Shown: piece by piece, positions 39,342 to 50,250 of the stretch
Layout: every line of letters starts with the position of its first letter
Position numbering within the stretch: the stretch's first letter is position 1
Source of the DNA: Palaemon carinicauda
Lineage: Eukaryota > Arthropoda > Malacostraca > Decapoda > Palaemonidae
Direction of reading: 5' to 3'
Length of the DNA stretch: 64,000 nt
Assembly (NCBI RefSeq): GCF_036898095.1
Contig: NC_090725.1
Coordinates: forward strand, 208,859,353 to 208,923,352
The notes under the pieces: model-generated
Database searches by the model: none
What the model was told of the DNA's origin: nothing
The model's input: only the letters and a program-made list of their open reading frames with translations
Position numbers and translations under genes: made by a program

Positions 39342-41393
39342 GAGGAACCCCAGATGAAATGCGATGCAGTCTTCTGCAATCTTAGGAGTAAGTACTTTTA
39401 CAGTCATAAAGCATGCAGGTCTCATGCCCCCTGTAATCTTATTACCGTATCCCTGCAATATTGGGACCCCCAAGTCTGCAATATCTGCCGGACCTTAGTG
39501 ACCGAAGGTTTTGATGACCCCAAGTCAATGAAGTCTAGGGATGCGGCACGTAAAAAACTACGCAAATAGGTAAGAGGGTTCCAGAAGAACTCTCCGGGAC
39601 CATACCTACCTAACGATAGGATGCGTAGCTTACTGTTCCCAAAAGCGAGTAGTGAAATGGTGGTACCCCAAGCACGACTCGCACCTCCCTGCATCCAGAT
39701 TTCTATCGAGACGGAGGGCAGGAAGGCACCTCTGGAAGATGACGATCTTGTGTCGGAATTCTTTCCGTCTGTGCCAGCCCCAGAGCCGTTACCCTCAACG
39801 TCTTCACCTTTTACCCCTCTATTAGACAAAATGAGCCAGACGCTGGCCCATCTAACAGGTCTAATGGAGAACATTCGCAAACGAGGCGAAACAAGGGAAG
39901 CGAAATTCAAGAGAGAGCTCCGTGAAGCTCCACTCATGCCCTCCCGAGGGTCATTCAAACGACCCAGAGACCAAGACCTCCTGACATGTTCCAAAACCAA
40001 TCCGTGGAGGTATGCGGAGCTTATGCCGATTTTGGACGGCAAACTCTACATCTCAGAGAAGATGGGAGCTGTCCCTTTAGACGACATCCAGTTTTGGCCA
40101 AGCTTTAATGCTTTCCCTGATTGCTTCATTCGACTGAAGCATGAACCAATGTCAGAAAAAGATACAGAACCGAAGGAAGTCATGGTTTTCGACCACGATA
40201 AGGCACAGGCTCTCTTGTCAAGTAGCCTGAGAAAGGCCGGTTACTCGGTGTTGAAAGTGTCCGCCTTGGGCAAGAAACACCCTACCTTTCTTGCTCCTGC
40301 TTCAGTAGCATTCCCCTTTACATGGAAGGCATTTAAATCTGTTGCTAAGGCATTGGAGCCAGGCAAACCATGGCCTGCACTTGAGGAGTGCAGGCCTCTG
40401 TCACTAGCCTTGCCCATGCAGGAGAAGGATTGGAAGGAAATCCACCTAACCTTCTTAGTAGGGAAACTGGACGCGGACATCGCTGGACAACAGTTTAGCG
40501 AGAATCTCCCTAAACTTTCTGAGTTTCTCTTGTGCAAGGAACAAGAGACAAAGGAGAGACTTGCGGCCTCTTTATCCCTACAAAACTGCATAGAGATGTG
40601 TGCACCCCAACAAAGTACCCCAGACATGCTCATGGTCCTGGCCAAAATGCATATGGCCACCCTAGCAAAAGACCTGTATGCTTTTATGAAGGCTAGGAGA
40701 GCCTGTAGAGAGTTCGAGTTCGCTGCTGCAATTGTGAAACATGAGCCCTGGAAGGTGATATCTTCCAACATTTGGGGTAAAGACCTCTTTCCAAACGAAG
40801 TAGTCAAAGAGGTAGTCGAGAAAGCCACCACGGAGAATAGGAACCTTCTCCAGAACTGGGGCATCTCTTCAAAGAGGAAGTCTTCCCTGGATGTGGGTCC
40901 CCAACCTAAAAGGAAGACGAAGAAGTCTAGACTTTTTCCTCGGTTTGCTCAACAACATCCCACAGTTTCTATGACCCCGGTGCCCCAGGTAAGCGGTCGA
41001 GAAGGTAAACCCTCCGATCAATCGAAGCAAGGAGACGCTTCCGGTAGGAGGGAGGCTCCAACAATTTCAGGATCGTTGGACCTTCGATCCTTGGGCCCAA
41101 GGCCTAATCAAGATTGGACTAGGATGAAAGTGCATCAGAATCCAGGGAAGGCTTTTTTGTATTCCCAAGGACTCAAGAAAACTCAGAGTCATTCTGGACT
41201 TGTCGCCACTGAACAAGTTCATAAGAAACAGCAAGTTCAGGATGTTAATCCTTCTAGACCTGACAAATGCCTATTGGCATCTTCTAGTCAGTCGCCCCCT
41301 CTCCTCCTACCTAGGATTCAAGTTACAGAAGATAAAGTATATTCTAAGAGCCGTACTCTTCGGACTAAACATAGTCCCAAGTACCTTCAATAA
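39342..41393 (+). pseudogene. DIRS-2 Gag, one in-frame TAG
   Basis: Gag-like protein of the DIRS element. From the acceptor at 39340-39341, four codons (EEPQ) precede ATG 39354. The N-terminus has C-x4-C (MKCDAVFC), H-x2-C-x2-H-x2-C (SHKACRSHAPC) and W-D-P-x2-C-x2-C. The only interruption before 41393 is TAG at 39567, in a position where DIRS-1 has a Trp (DWVRGFQ), so a single-base nonsense change is likely. The core includes HDKAQALLSSSLRKAG, VLAKMHMATLAKDLYAF and IVKHEPWKVISSNIWG. The tail is basic and Ser/Gln-rich. The last ~260 bases overlap the RT frame, as is common in DIRS elements. It is the best preserved transposon gene in the window. Confidence 0.82.
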
Positions 41394-42517
41394 ATTGGCA
41401 GACGCAATCGTGCAACAACCACGCCTAGAAACTGTTCAGGTAACAAAGTACCTGGATGACTGGCTGGTGCGGGCAGCACCTGAAGCGGCTGGTCTGCAAG
41501 CATCCAAAGAAGTAACTCAGTTCCTGGAACATCTGGGATGCAAAATCAACTTCAAGAAGTCTCGACTCTCTCCAGCTCAAAGGTTTCAATGGATGGAAAA
41601 CCATTGGAACCTGAGGTCACATTATCTTTCCTTTCTCTTAGGGAAGAAGAAGGAGATTGCAGGGTCCATCAAGAGACTACTGTAATCCAACAGGATTTCA
41701 AGACGCTAACAGGAAAGAGTACTGAAATCTCTCCAGTTCGCAGCAGTGATAGACCCAGTGCTAAGAGCACAGCTGAAAGATGCATCAGGAGTGGAGAAGA
41801 TACGCATCAAACGCTCAAAGAGATATAAGTTGACCGATATCGGCCTTACTTTGATCACTTCTCAACCCATGGTTGAAAGCCAAGATCCTAATGAGGACCG
41901 TGCCCTTGCAACCACCTCTACCATCAATAATCATCCACATGGATGCCTCGACCGAAGAATGGGGATTTCACTCCCAGCAAAGGAAAGTCTAAGGGACTCG
42001 GTCATCTCGGTTCAAGGCCCTTCTCATCAACATTTTGGAAGCCATGGCAGTCCTTTTGATGTTGGGAAAACTCTCCCCACGCAGATCAGTCCTCATTAGG
42101 CTGATCTTGGACAGCGAAGTGATAGTGAGGTGTCTGAACCGACAAGGCTTGAGATCGTCACATATAATCCACCTATACGCAGTTCACTTATAAGTGGTCC
42201 GCAATGTGACAGCGGATGCTCTACTCAGGCTCAAGCCGATAGAGTCAGAATGGTCCACAGACGCAGGCCCATTCTCTTCCATCTTGGAACAAGTCCTGGA
42301 ACTGCAGAACGACCTCTTTGTGACGAGCGTCATCAAGAAACTACCTCGATATGTAGCCCCAGACGAGGACCCTCTAGAGGAGATAACGGAGGCCATGTCC
42401 CTAGTTTGGAATGGATGGATCCGGAATTTACTGTTCCTTCCATCCAATCTCCTGCTGAAGATCCTCAACCGGTTGAGATCCTTACAAGGAACGACAGCTC
42501 TAGTGGCTCCTAAATAG
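41128..42517 (+). pseudogene. DIRS-2 reverse transcriptase / RNase H
   Basis: RT frame opens at 41128 inside the end of gag. Motifs: RVILDLSPLNKFI and ILLDLTNAYWHLLV (motif A Asp) at 41185-41285, AVLFGLNIVPSTFNKL, and the catalytic KYLDDWLV at 41446-41469. A TAA at 41683 stops the first frame. RNase H follows in other frames: IIHMDAST-EEWGF at about 41933-41970, interrupted by a stop at about 41990, then LDSEVIVRCLN (42110-42140) and NVTADALLRLK (42200-42235). A final open frame 42194-42517 (LEQVLELQND to TTALVAPK) ends at a TAG that overlaps the recombinase frame by four bases. Confidence 0.85.
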
Positions 42518-43416
42518 CCCTAGAGCAACGGATTCCCTCTAGTGAGGGAACTGAGGCTGAGGCTGGCCCTTGTACCGAACCCAGCACTATCTCAACGGGC
42601 TCAGAAGTTAACTGTCTTCGATTCATCTCAGAGAACCAAAAACCTTCATTTCATGATTTTCTCGCCCTAGCGGTTAAGAAAAGATTTGGGATCTCAAAAG
42701 GCAGTATAGACTTCTTAGAAGAATACAAGTCTAAATCGACTAGAAGACAACATGAATCGTCTTGGAAAAAGTGGGTTGCTTTTGTTAAAGCAAAAGGACC
42801 GAAAAAAATTTCAACAGACTTCTGTCTGTCCTTCTTTATCCACCTTCATAATCAAGGTCTGGCAGCTAATACGATAAATACGTGTAAGTCAGCCTGGACT
42901 AGACCTCTTCTATATGCCTTTCAAGTGGATCTGACGAACGAATTCTTTAACAAGATCCCGAAGGCATGCGCTAGACTTAGGACTGCAGCTCCTCCGAAGC
43001 CCATTTCATGGTCTTTGGACAAGGTCCTACATTATGCTTCATCGGTGAACAATGAAGATTGTTCTCTCAAGGATCTAACCCAGAAGGTTATTTTCCTGTT
43101 CACTATAGCCTCAGGGGCTAGAGTTAGTGAAATAGTAGCCCTGTTAAGAGATGAGGGCCACATTCAGTTCACAGAAGTGGGAGAACTGGATCTCTTTCCT
43201 GATCCAGCTTTTCTCGCTAAGAACGAGCTACCCACTAAGAGATGGGGTCCCTGGAGAATCTGCCCTCTGAAGGAAGATGTCTCTCTATGTCCAGTAGAGT
43301 GTCTAAAGGTATATCTTCGTAGAACTTCAGACTTCAGGGAAGGACAGCTCTTCAAAGGAGAAACCCCAGGATCAAACTTATCCCTAAAACAACTGAGGGC
43401 GAAGCTCACCTACTAA
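42514..43416 (+). pseudogene. DIRS-2 tyrosine recombinase, 3' truncated
   Basis: The enzyme that would integrate the circular DIRS cDNA by site-specific recombination without target duplication. The frame is open for 300 codons from 42514 with no early ATG, so expression probably used overlap or frameshift from the RT frame. The N-terminal core-binding part includes LAVKKRFGISKGSIDFLEEY and STDFCLSFFIHLH. The catalytic domain has the first Arg in IASGARVSEIVALLRDEG (about 43103-43155) and PVECLKVYLRRT. The frame stops at LRAKLTY, just before where DIRS-3 continues FIRRADPES and the HDPRK box. The second catalytic His/Arg and the Tyr are therefore missing. Confidence 0.85.
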
Positions 43417-44106
43417 GACTGTTCAAAATCTCAGGTCTGGAATTACACAGATAACACTTGTGCCGTGTGTACATAGTACACAGTGTTGATAGTATACAAC
43501 ACTTACAGAATTTATATTGGGAAAATTTATCAAAATTTTCAGTTTTAGAGTGGCACTCATCATTTCTTCCCTTTCAGGGAGGAAAAATATTTTCTGTATA
43601 TGTTGCTCGTATAATTCCTTTAACACGTTACATTCGTTACACTCGTTTTCCATTTAGTCATTTATTCGAAATAAATGTTTATTAGAATGTAATTGCATCC
43701 TATTTCGCCCTGCAATTTGCACATTAAATATGCCAGAGTTCTCTTACTTATTTAGTTAAGTAAACCTCATATCATTGTATGCTTACAAACAATGGATATA
43801 GTTGACACTTATATTGTTCCGATATACTGTATATACAAACTGTGAGACCGTTTGTATATCTGGTGGATACTTATGTTTGTTCATACAATATATGCTAACC
43901 TTGAGGCCCCTTTTCTACTGTCTAGTATGACTCTTCCCTGCAGGGGGCAGGAAGCACTAACATTGTCTATGATTACTGGTAATAACGGATTACAGTAATG
44001 TCATTTGTCTCAATGGTCCAGATGACCATAGAAAAATTGTCCCAAGGTTAAGGCACCTAGGAAAATCCACAGATGCAGTACTTTCTAGTAATTCTCTGGT
44101 AAACTT
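43417..44106 (+). other. 3' non-coding part of DIRS-2
   Basis: AT-rich sequence between the truncated recombinase and the internal complementary region; no coding motif. Confidence 0.6.
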
Positions 44107-44200
44107 CCATTAGGACGACATGGCTTGAGCCCAAAAAATGGATTTTGAGCGAAGCAAAAAATCTATTTTTGGGCGAGATAGCCATGTCGTCTTGATGGAC
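44107..44200 (+). repeat. Internal complementary region of DIRS-2
   Basis: The first half (ggacgacatggcttgagccc, then aaaaaatgg) is complementary to the left end of the element. The second half (ttttgagcgaagcaaaaaat, then ctatttttgggcgagatagc) is complementary to the right end (44600-44650). The two halves are fused at 44139-44142. This is the DIRS circular-junction template. Confidence 0.88.
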
Positions 44201-44282
44201 CCGCCCTCCTTTTCTATAGAAAAGGCCTTGGCAGGATCCCTCCCGAAACTACTATATCTGTAGCACCATGCTCAGTGCTACA

Positions 44283-44607
44283 AGGAATAACCGCCATCTT
44301 GAATATGCCGCCATCTTGAAACTCACTAGTAGTATGGGAAATAGGGTAACCTTGATAACGGCTCCCCTTCTAATTTTGCCACTCTTCCCCCTCGAGGTGG
44401 AAACGCTATTCAGGGTAAAGATCGCTATGTGTCGTATCAAGCATACGTCCCCTGATTATGTGATATCCTTAAGAGAAATTTTAAGGATATTCGCGCCAGG
44501 AGTTAGAATTCTGAAGACCTAAAGGTAAATTCTCTGGGAATATCACTGTAGTTCAAATATCCCTTGGAAGCTACTAATAGGAACCTTCCATCAGGACGAC
44601 ATGGCTA
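44283..44607 (-). repeat. Right inverted terminal repeat of DIRS-2
   Basis: Inverted copy of 36337-36676 with few differences by eye, followed by a right-end-only tail (tctcacccaaaaatagattt ...) to about 44655. Confidence 0.9.
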
Positions 44608-44654
44608 TCTCACCCAAAAATAGATTTTTCGCTTCTCTCAAAATCCGTTTTTTT

Positions 44655-45215
44655 TTCCCAAAAAAAAAGCCCTGTCTCATTACAATTAAATACCAGTTGA
44701 GGTATGTAGGCTTCCTGGGCAACGTGAGTATTAAAACGTTAAATAAATTCATCATCAGCCTTCACATCTGCACTTGCTGCCTCGCCATGCCTAACGACTA
44801 AGTGAATGCCAGTTCGTTTTTTTAAATTTTCAAACCAGCCATGGCTGGCTTTAAACTCATCTCCAGTACCTTGCGATGATTCTCCTCCCTCCTCAGCTGC
44901 ATCCTGTTTAAGGTCATTGAAGATGGCGACAGCCTTTTCAGAAATTATAGTTTTTGTAACAGAGTCACTAGCCAGTTCCTTTTCCTTTATCCATATCAAA
45001 AGTAGACGCTCCATCTCATCATGCAAATCAGAACGCAACTTTGACCTAATAGTCATGTCTTTAGAAGGCTGCAACTTCTTCATTTTGTCATTTTGTTTGA
45101 GATTCTCACACCTCGTTCATGCTTTCCTATTATCTCATGCTTTATTTGCATTGAGATAATTTTCTTGGTTTTTTTCTTATCCGCATCCTTATCCTTAGAC
45201 TTAGGACCCATGGTT
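44655..45215 (-). pseudogene. Tigger transposase, N-terminal part
   Basis: Minus strand from about 45083: KKLQPSKDMTIRSKLRSD-type lead, CENP-B-like HTH region MERLLLIWIKEKELASDS then AVAIFNDLKQDA, then SHGWFENLKKRTGIHLVVRHGEAASADVKA, a very typical Tigger block. After a stop at 44739 the frame continues with VFN-NETGLFF-like text up to the DIRS-2 right end, where it is interrupted; the sequence resumes at KMPRRTYI on the other side (36320). Confidence 0.87.
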
Positions 45216-46587
45216 CACACAATAAATGTTAATAAATGTTAATGAAATAAAGGAAAACACACGAGAATCGTAAACACACAACACAACATTTTCCATACGA
45301 CGACAATGAACAAACTGGGATAGAGAATTTCGGGTAACCTCAGGTGCCGAGTGAGAGTTTGGATCGTCACTGGTAGCCGAATGAACACTCTGCCACCTAC
45401 TGATGGCGTCGAGTGATTTTTGAAATCGTATCTAAAAAAAATTGTTGTATCTTAGGCCATAAATATAGATACAATGTATTGTCATATTTAAAAAAAAAAA
45501 ACTTATCTTAGTGTATTCATATCTCAAGGTATTTACGTTATTTTAAAGAATTAAATTTTCATTTCACGTAGTTTAAAAATTTTTGTATGACACACACGCT
45601 AAGGATTGCATCATGTTTCCACGTGGTTGGAAGTTGCAGGAAGATTCTAGATTAAAGTTTACTCTTTTTTTTTCTTTTTTTTTAATGTTACGAGAGAAGG
45701 TGGGCGGAATTAGCTGAGAGAGTTACCTAGACAGTACCCTACTTCAAACTGCCACGTTGGCAACCTTGACGCCGCTAGAGCCATGCCCCCATGCTAGGTA
45801 AATGCTTCACTAGAAGTTTCTAGAGTGAATTAAGTTGATATATAATGTCCTAGGAGACAGAGAGATCCAGCCTGACCCTCAGAAAGATCCATCGTCCGAC
45901 AGTCCACTTACCAGCATCTATCCAGCCACTACGTATCTCCTCTCCAACGTGCATAGTGTTTTCCCTCCAACGTTCATAGTGTTTTCTCTCCAAAGTGCAT
46001 AGTGTTTCCTCTCAAACATGCATAGTGTTTTCTCTCAAATGTGAATAGTATTTGATTAATCATTGGAATTTCTGTAGTTTAATTAATAAGAAGTGCTGTG
46101 TATATGTGAGTACATGTATGTTATAAGAATTAATTGGTTTTTGTGACTGGCCCTGTGAGATTAGGTTAAACATTGAAGTGTATTTACTATTGCTTAACCG
46201 TTGGGTAACCTTGTGTGAGCCTAAGGACATAAGAGTAACAGTTACGCATATGTAAGTGTAATCATTGTTTATTTCCTATCGTGTAAAAGTGTCAACTTTT
46301 TTCATTAATTGTCTAAATTAAATATTTTCATAGATTAATTTCTAGGGAAACAAGTGAATATATAATATTTTTAAGTGTCATTTTTTTGGTCTTAGCCTAA
46401 GGTGTACTTCAGAATTAAATTTCAAGTGATTTATTTGTTGGTATTACCAATGAATTGTTATTTTTTTAGAATATATTTATTCTTGTGGTTTGTATTATTT
46501 CGATCACCAATACTTATTTCAGTGCTTTGCTCGTATCCCCTGACTAAGAACTGAAGTAAGAGGTTGGTGTAAGAATAGATCTCGATA

Positions 46588-46588
46588 A

Positions 46589-46646
<58 letters not shown>

Positions 46647-46653
46647 TATATAC

Positions 46654-46735
<82 letters not shown>

Positions 46736-46737
46736 AT
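46588..46737. repeat. (TA)n/(TG)n microsatellite right of the 3' LTR
   Basis: TA runs with a final stretch of about 17 TG units. Confidence 0.95.
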
Positions 46738-47296
46738 ACAGTAATGCCTCACAACACAAAATTGATTCATTCTGGAGTGGCTTTTGTTACAGTATTTTTC
46801 GTGTTGTTAGTCAAATTTTATATGTAAATCTCCTGATTCGTTCCAAACCCTACAAAATACCATATTAAATCTTAAAATAAAACAACAGTATAACCACAAT
46901 GAAATTCTGTACAGCTAAATACATTTGAACTACGCAGTATACCTAAACTAACTGTTAATACCTGTAAATTAAGTAGTTTTTAGGACATAATAAATGGAAA
47001 ATAATACAATACGTATAGTACAATAATGTACATAGACAAAATATACATTGCCATATGTACTCTACTATTATAGTTACTCCTACTATAGACTACCGCTACA
47101 TTTTCTAATGTGTAAATCCATTTTCTTCACCTTTTTTTTAATGGTTGACTATTTTATTCTTGGCCTGGCTGGCCAATCTTTCTTATCATGAAACATTTTT
47201 CATAATGTGAGTCATAAAAATGTTTGCACTTCGTTTCGCAGCATGAAAATTTTGTTAGCAGATTTTTTCGTGAGGAGAGGTATGATTGTATGTGTG
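46738..47296. other. Intron sequence, nothing certain
   Basis: A segment starting cagtaatgcctcacaacaca at 46739 resembles a Tigger/mariner-like terminal sequence, but no partner end was found. Confidence 0.4.
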
Positions 47297-47366
<70 letters not shown>

Positions 47367-47411
47367 GAGAGAGAGAGAGAGATTATATAGATTATATATA
47401 TAATACATATT

Positions 47412-47465
<54 letters not shown>
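47297..47465. repeat. (TA)n-(GA)n-(TA)n tract left of DIRS-3
   Basis: TA run, gagagagagagag, then another TA run, ending about 30 bp before the DIRS-3 left end. Confidence 0.95.
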
Positions 47466-47470
<5 letters not shown>

Positions 47471-47500
47471 CACTATATGTATACTGTATATAAATTCTTG

Positions 47501-47835
47501 GGCTCGAGCCATGTCGTCCTGATGGAAGTTCCTCATTGGCAGCTTCTACTTGGGATATTTCTGCGAGTGATATGACAGAAATTCTACCTTAGAGGTTTCA
47601 ACGGAGTTCTGACCTCTGGAGCGAATATCCCGAGAGATATCATGTATAAATCAGGGACATGTTAATAACAAGCCGTGGTTATCCTTCCCTGAATAGAGTT
47701 AACTTTGTCTCTAAGGAAAGGTGAGGTTTGGATACGTGGGCAAGACAACTCTTACAACTCCCGATCTCAGTGTGCTACAACTAAAACGTTTCCTATTGAT
47801 CCATTCCCCTTCGCAGTTGCCATCTTTGACGGTCA
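47501..47835 (+). repeat. Left inverted terminal repeat of DIRS-3
   Basis: From tcgagccatgtcgtcctgat; pairs with 51884-52193 (shared blocks gcagcttctacttgggatat, gagcgaatatcccgag, aatgtgctacaacta-type). Confidence 0.88.
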
Positions 47836-48389
47836 CTTGGAAAGTTTCTGCTAGTTTTTCTTAGCATTTTGAGTGATTTTCGATCATGGATGCTTCAGCT
47901 TCTTCCTCCTCTACTAAGTTGAGTACCCCTTTTTCGTGTGTTGGAGAATTTCGCATCTCCACCCCATGTTTATTTCGATTTGCATGCTTTTATTGTTAGG
48001 AGGCCGGCATGCGGACGCCGCCATTGCATCACCTTCCAAATTGCTCAGAAACACTTAGTTATTTGGTCATTTTACTGTAGTAATATGTTTTATTTTATTA
48101 TTGTATGTTTATGGTATCTCCCTATAACTTTCTTGGTGTTTCTTGTGTGTTTTTTATCAGCATTGACTTAGGCTAGCCTTACCTAGCTGGCAGCCGTGCC
48201 TGTTAAATTTTCACTGTGCGCCATACAGTCTTTCACCTAACCTTACTGGTTGAGTGAGGCAGTCTATCCTCCCATGCTGTCAACTCGTCACAGCGGAGAA
48301 TTACGGTCTTGAAGGTCCTTCTGGGATTTGGATAGTGTTATCAGTTGCCCTAGGGTGACTGTTTTCACTTTCCACATAGCCTATATGTT

Positions 48390-49500
48390 TGGCAAGTCTT
48401 GGCTGCAATGAAGTCGGAATGTCTTCGAACAGCCCAAGAGGTTATGATCTTTCTACAATCTCTGGACTTGCAAATCAACCTCGAGAAGTCCAGGCTATAT
48501 CCAACTCAGAAATTCCAGTGGATAGGACTTCACTGGAATCTACAGTCACACACCCTCTCTCTACCATAAGGCAAGAGAAAGGAAATCGCAAACTCAGTCA
48601 GGTGCCTACTTCGCTCAAAAGTACTCACCAGATGGCAACAGGAAAAGGTCTTAGGGTCATTACAGTTCACTACTGTGACAGACTCAATCCTGAAAGCAAG
48701 ACTCAAAGATACCAACAGAGTCTGCAGAAGAAAAGTATTTAATGCTCGGAGAGATCTTCGCCACAAAACCCCAGTCTTACTGCAGAAGCAGCTCAAGCCA
48801 TGGTCCAATGCCATGAGTCTATCGAACTGCATCCCTCTACAGTGCCCTCCTCCTCCTGTAACTATTCACATGGATGCCTCGGAATAAGATTGGGGGACCA
48901 CTCCTCTTCCAAGAAAGTGCAGTGTCAGTGGTCAATCGCATTTCAGAAGTTTCACATCAATGTTCTGGAAGCTAGAGCAGTGTTTCTGACTAAGAAGAGA
49001 CTATGCCCAAAGACAAAATCAGACATCAAATTGGTCATCGACAGCAATACAATAGTACATTATGTCAACAGCCAGGGCTCCAGATCTCTGATCAACCATG
49101 TAATCCTAGCCATTCTCTCTTTAGCAAAAGGGACGAAATGGCATCTTTCAGGAGTTCACCTCGAAGGGGTTCGCAATGTGACGCGGACGCCCTGTCAAGA
49201 TCCAAGCCTCAATAAACAGAATGGTCTCTGGACGCAAAATCATTCTGTTTCATTCTAGAGCAAGTCCCAGAACTGCAAATGGATTATCTTTGCGACGAGC
49301 TTCAACAAGAAGCTTCCCCAGTATGTAGCACCAAACTTAGATCCGGAACGGACAGGAATGGATGCGATGTCCCTGGATTGGAACCAGTGATGATTATATC
49401 TACCTATTTCCTCCATTCAACCTTCTACTGAAAGTACTAAACAAACTGTGGACTTTTAGGGGAACAGCAGCTCTCGTGGCTCCCAAGCGGCATAAGAGCA
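48390..49500 (+). pseudogene. DIRS-3 RT C-terminus and RNase H remnant
   Basis: LQINLEKSRLYPTQKFQWIG (48470-48525) matches the DIRS-2 block following YLDDWL, so the catalytic RT core is missing. RNase H pieces: IHMDASE (about 48868-48888), INVLEARAVFL (48957-48990) and LVIDSNTIVHYVNSQGS (49032-49080). A tail FPPFNLLLKVLNKLW, then GTAALVAPKRHK (49415-49495), corresponds to the end of the DIRS-2 RT/RNase H frame. Several stops. Confidence 0.82.
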
Positions 49501-49589
49501 ATTGGTAACATCATGTCCTGGAACTCAAACCCCTCCAGGTCCCTCTACCATCTCTAGTGCTGTCCCAGGTTGTTCAACAGACAACTGCC

Positions 49590-50250
49590 TTTACTTCCTC
49601 CTGGATAACGAAAACCCTTCAGCTAATAATTTTCTCGCCCTTGCGGCTCAAAGAAAATTCGGAATTGCGAGGGAAAGGATTAATTTCATAGAAGAGTACA
49701 AGTCCAACACCACGAAACGACAATATCTGTCTTCCTGAAAAAAATGGGTTGCGTTCGGGAAAAGTCGTCAGCCCTCTTCCATTTCTATGGACTTCTGTAT
49801 TTCTTTCTTTATTACACTACATAAACTGAAACCTAATGCTCCTCCCAAGGCTATTTCATGGTCGTTAGATAAAGTCCTGCTCTTTCCTCTTCGATAGATA
49901 ATGCTTCTGCCTCTATGAGGGATCTTACTCAAAAGACTATCTTTTTTCTTGCTATGGCTTCTGAGATTAGAGTCAGTGAGATTGTGGCCCTTTCAAGGGA
50001 TGATGGCTACATTGAATTCTCAGATTCGGGGGAGGTAAACTTTTATCTAGATCCTGCATTCTTGGCGAAGAACGAACTTCCCACGAAACGTGGGGTCCCT
50101 GGAAGATTGTCATACTACAGGAGGACCATTCTCTGTGCCCTGTAGAGTGCCTTAAGGCCTACCTATCAAACTCACCTATTTCATCAGAAGGGCTGACCCG
50201 GAAAGTATTCCAGCGGGTCATGATCCTAGAAAAGTTGCCTTTTCCTTAAA
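49590..50250 (+). pseudogene. DIRS-3 tyrosine recombinase remnant
   Basis: Pieces LALAAQRKFGIARERINFIEEY (split by a stop at 49736), KKWVAFGKS, DFCISFFITLHKL, then PPKAISWSLDKVL after a deletion. The first catalytic Arg lies in ASEIRVSEIVALSRDDG (49948-50000). After PVECLKAYL another deletion leads to KLTYFIRRADPES and AGHDPRKVAFSLNFS (50170-50245), which carries the second catalytic box H-D-P-R. The Tyr region is missing because the following sequence belongs to a different DIRS fragment. Confidence 0.82.

Larger units (their letters stand above)
36328..44655 (+). mobile_element. DIRS-2: near-complete DIRS-type retrotransposon inside Tigger
   Basis: Tyrosine-recombinase retrotransposon with inverted terminal repeats of about 330 bp (36337-36676 and 44283-44607), leader, GC-rich intron, gag, RT/RNase H, tyrosine recombinase and an internal complementary region (44107-44200). 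The flanking Tigger reading frame is interrupted exactly here. Both ends lie next to A/T runs of Tigger and no target duplication is evident, as expected for recombinase-mediated insertion. Broken by a gag stop, RT/RNase H stops and a truncated recombinase. Confidence 0.9.
34688..45536 (-). mobile_element. Tigger-type DNA transposon in the 3' LTR, split by DIRS-2
   Basis: Left end cagtaataccttgagatac (34688) and right end atatctcaaggtatttac (45519-45536) form the inverted termini. LTR sequence resumes on both sides. The transposase lies on the minus strand in two parts (44655-45215 and about 35820-36320). A DIRS element sits between them at a point inside the coding region. The 3' portion contains two ~220-bp tandem repeats. 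Confidence 0.88.
34507..46578 (+). repeat. 3' LTR (split by Tigger)
   Basis: LTR sequence occupies 34507-34687 and about 45537-46578. It has five degenerate ~24-bp units (tgcatagtgttttctctcaa type) near 45939-46055. About 115 bp at 45738-45850 is absent from the 5' LTR and contains a heat-shock-element-like triplet gaagtttctagag at 45812-45826. Confidence 0.85.

Noticed and set aside
39542..39580. TAG followed by gtaaga at 39567 as a real splice donor ending the first gag exon
   Set aside because: The frame continues after the stop with sequence conserved in DIRS-1 (VRGFQ), so the region is coding and the donor look is probably created by the nonsense change.
46739..47150. Possible second Tigger/mariner end (cagtaatgcctcacaacac)
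   Set aside because: No matching inverted end or transposase nearby, so it could not be supported as an element.
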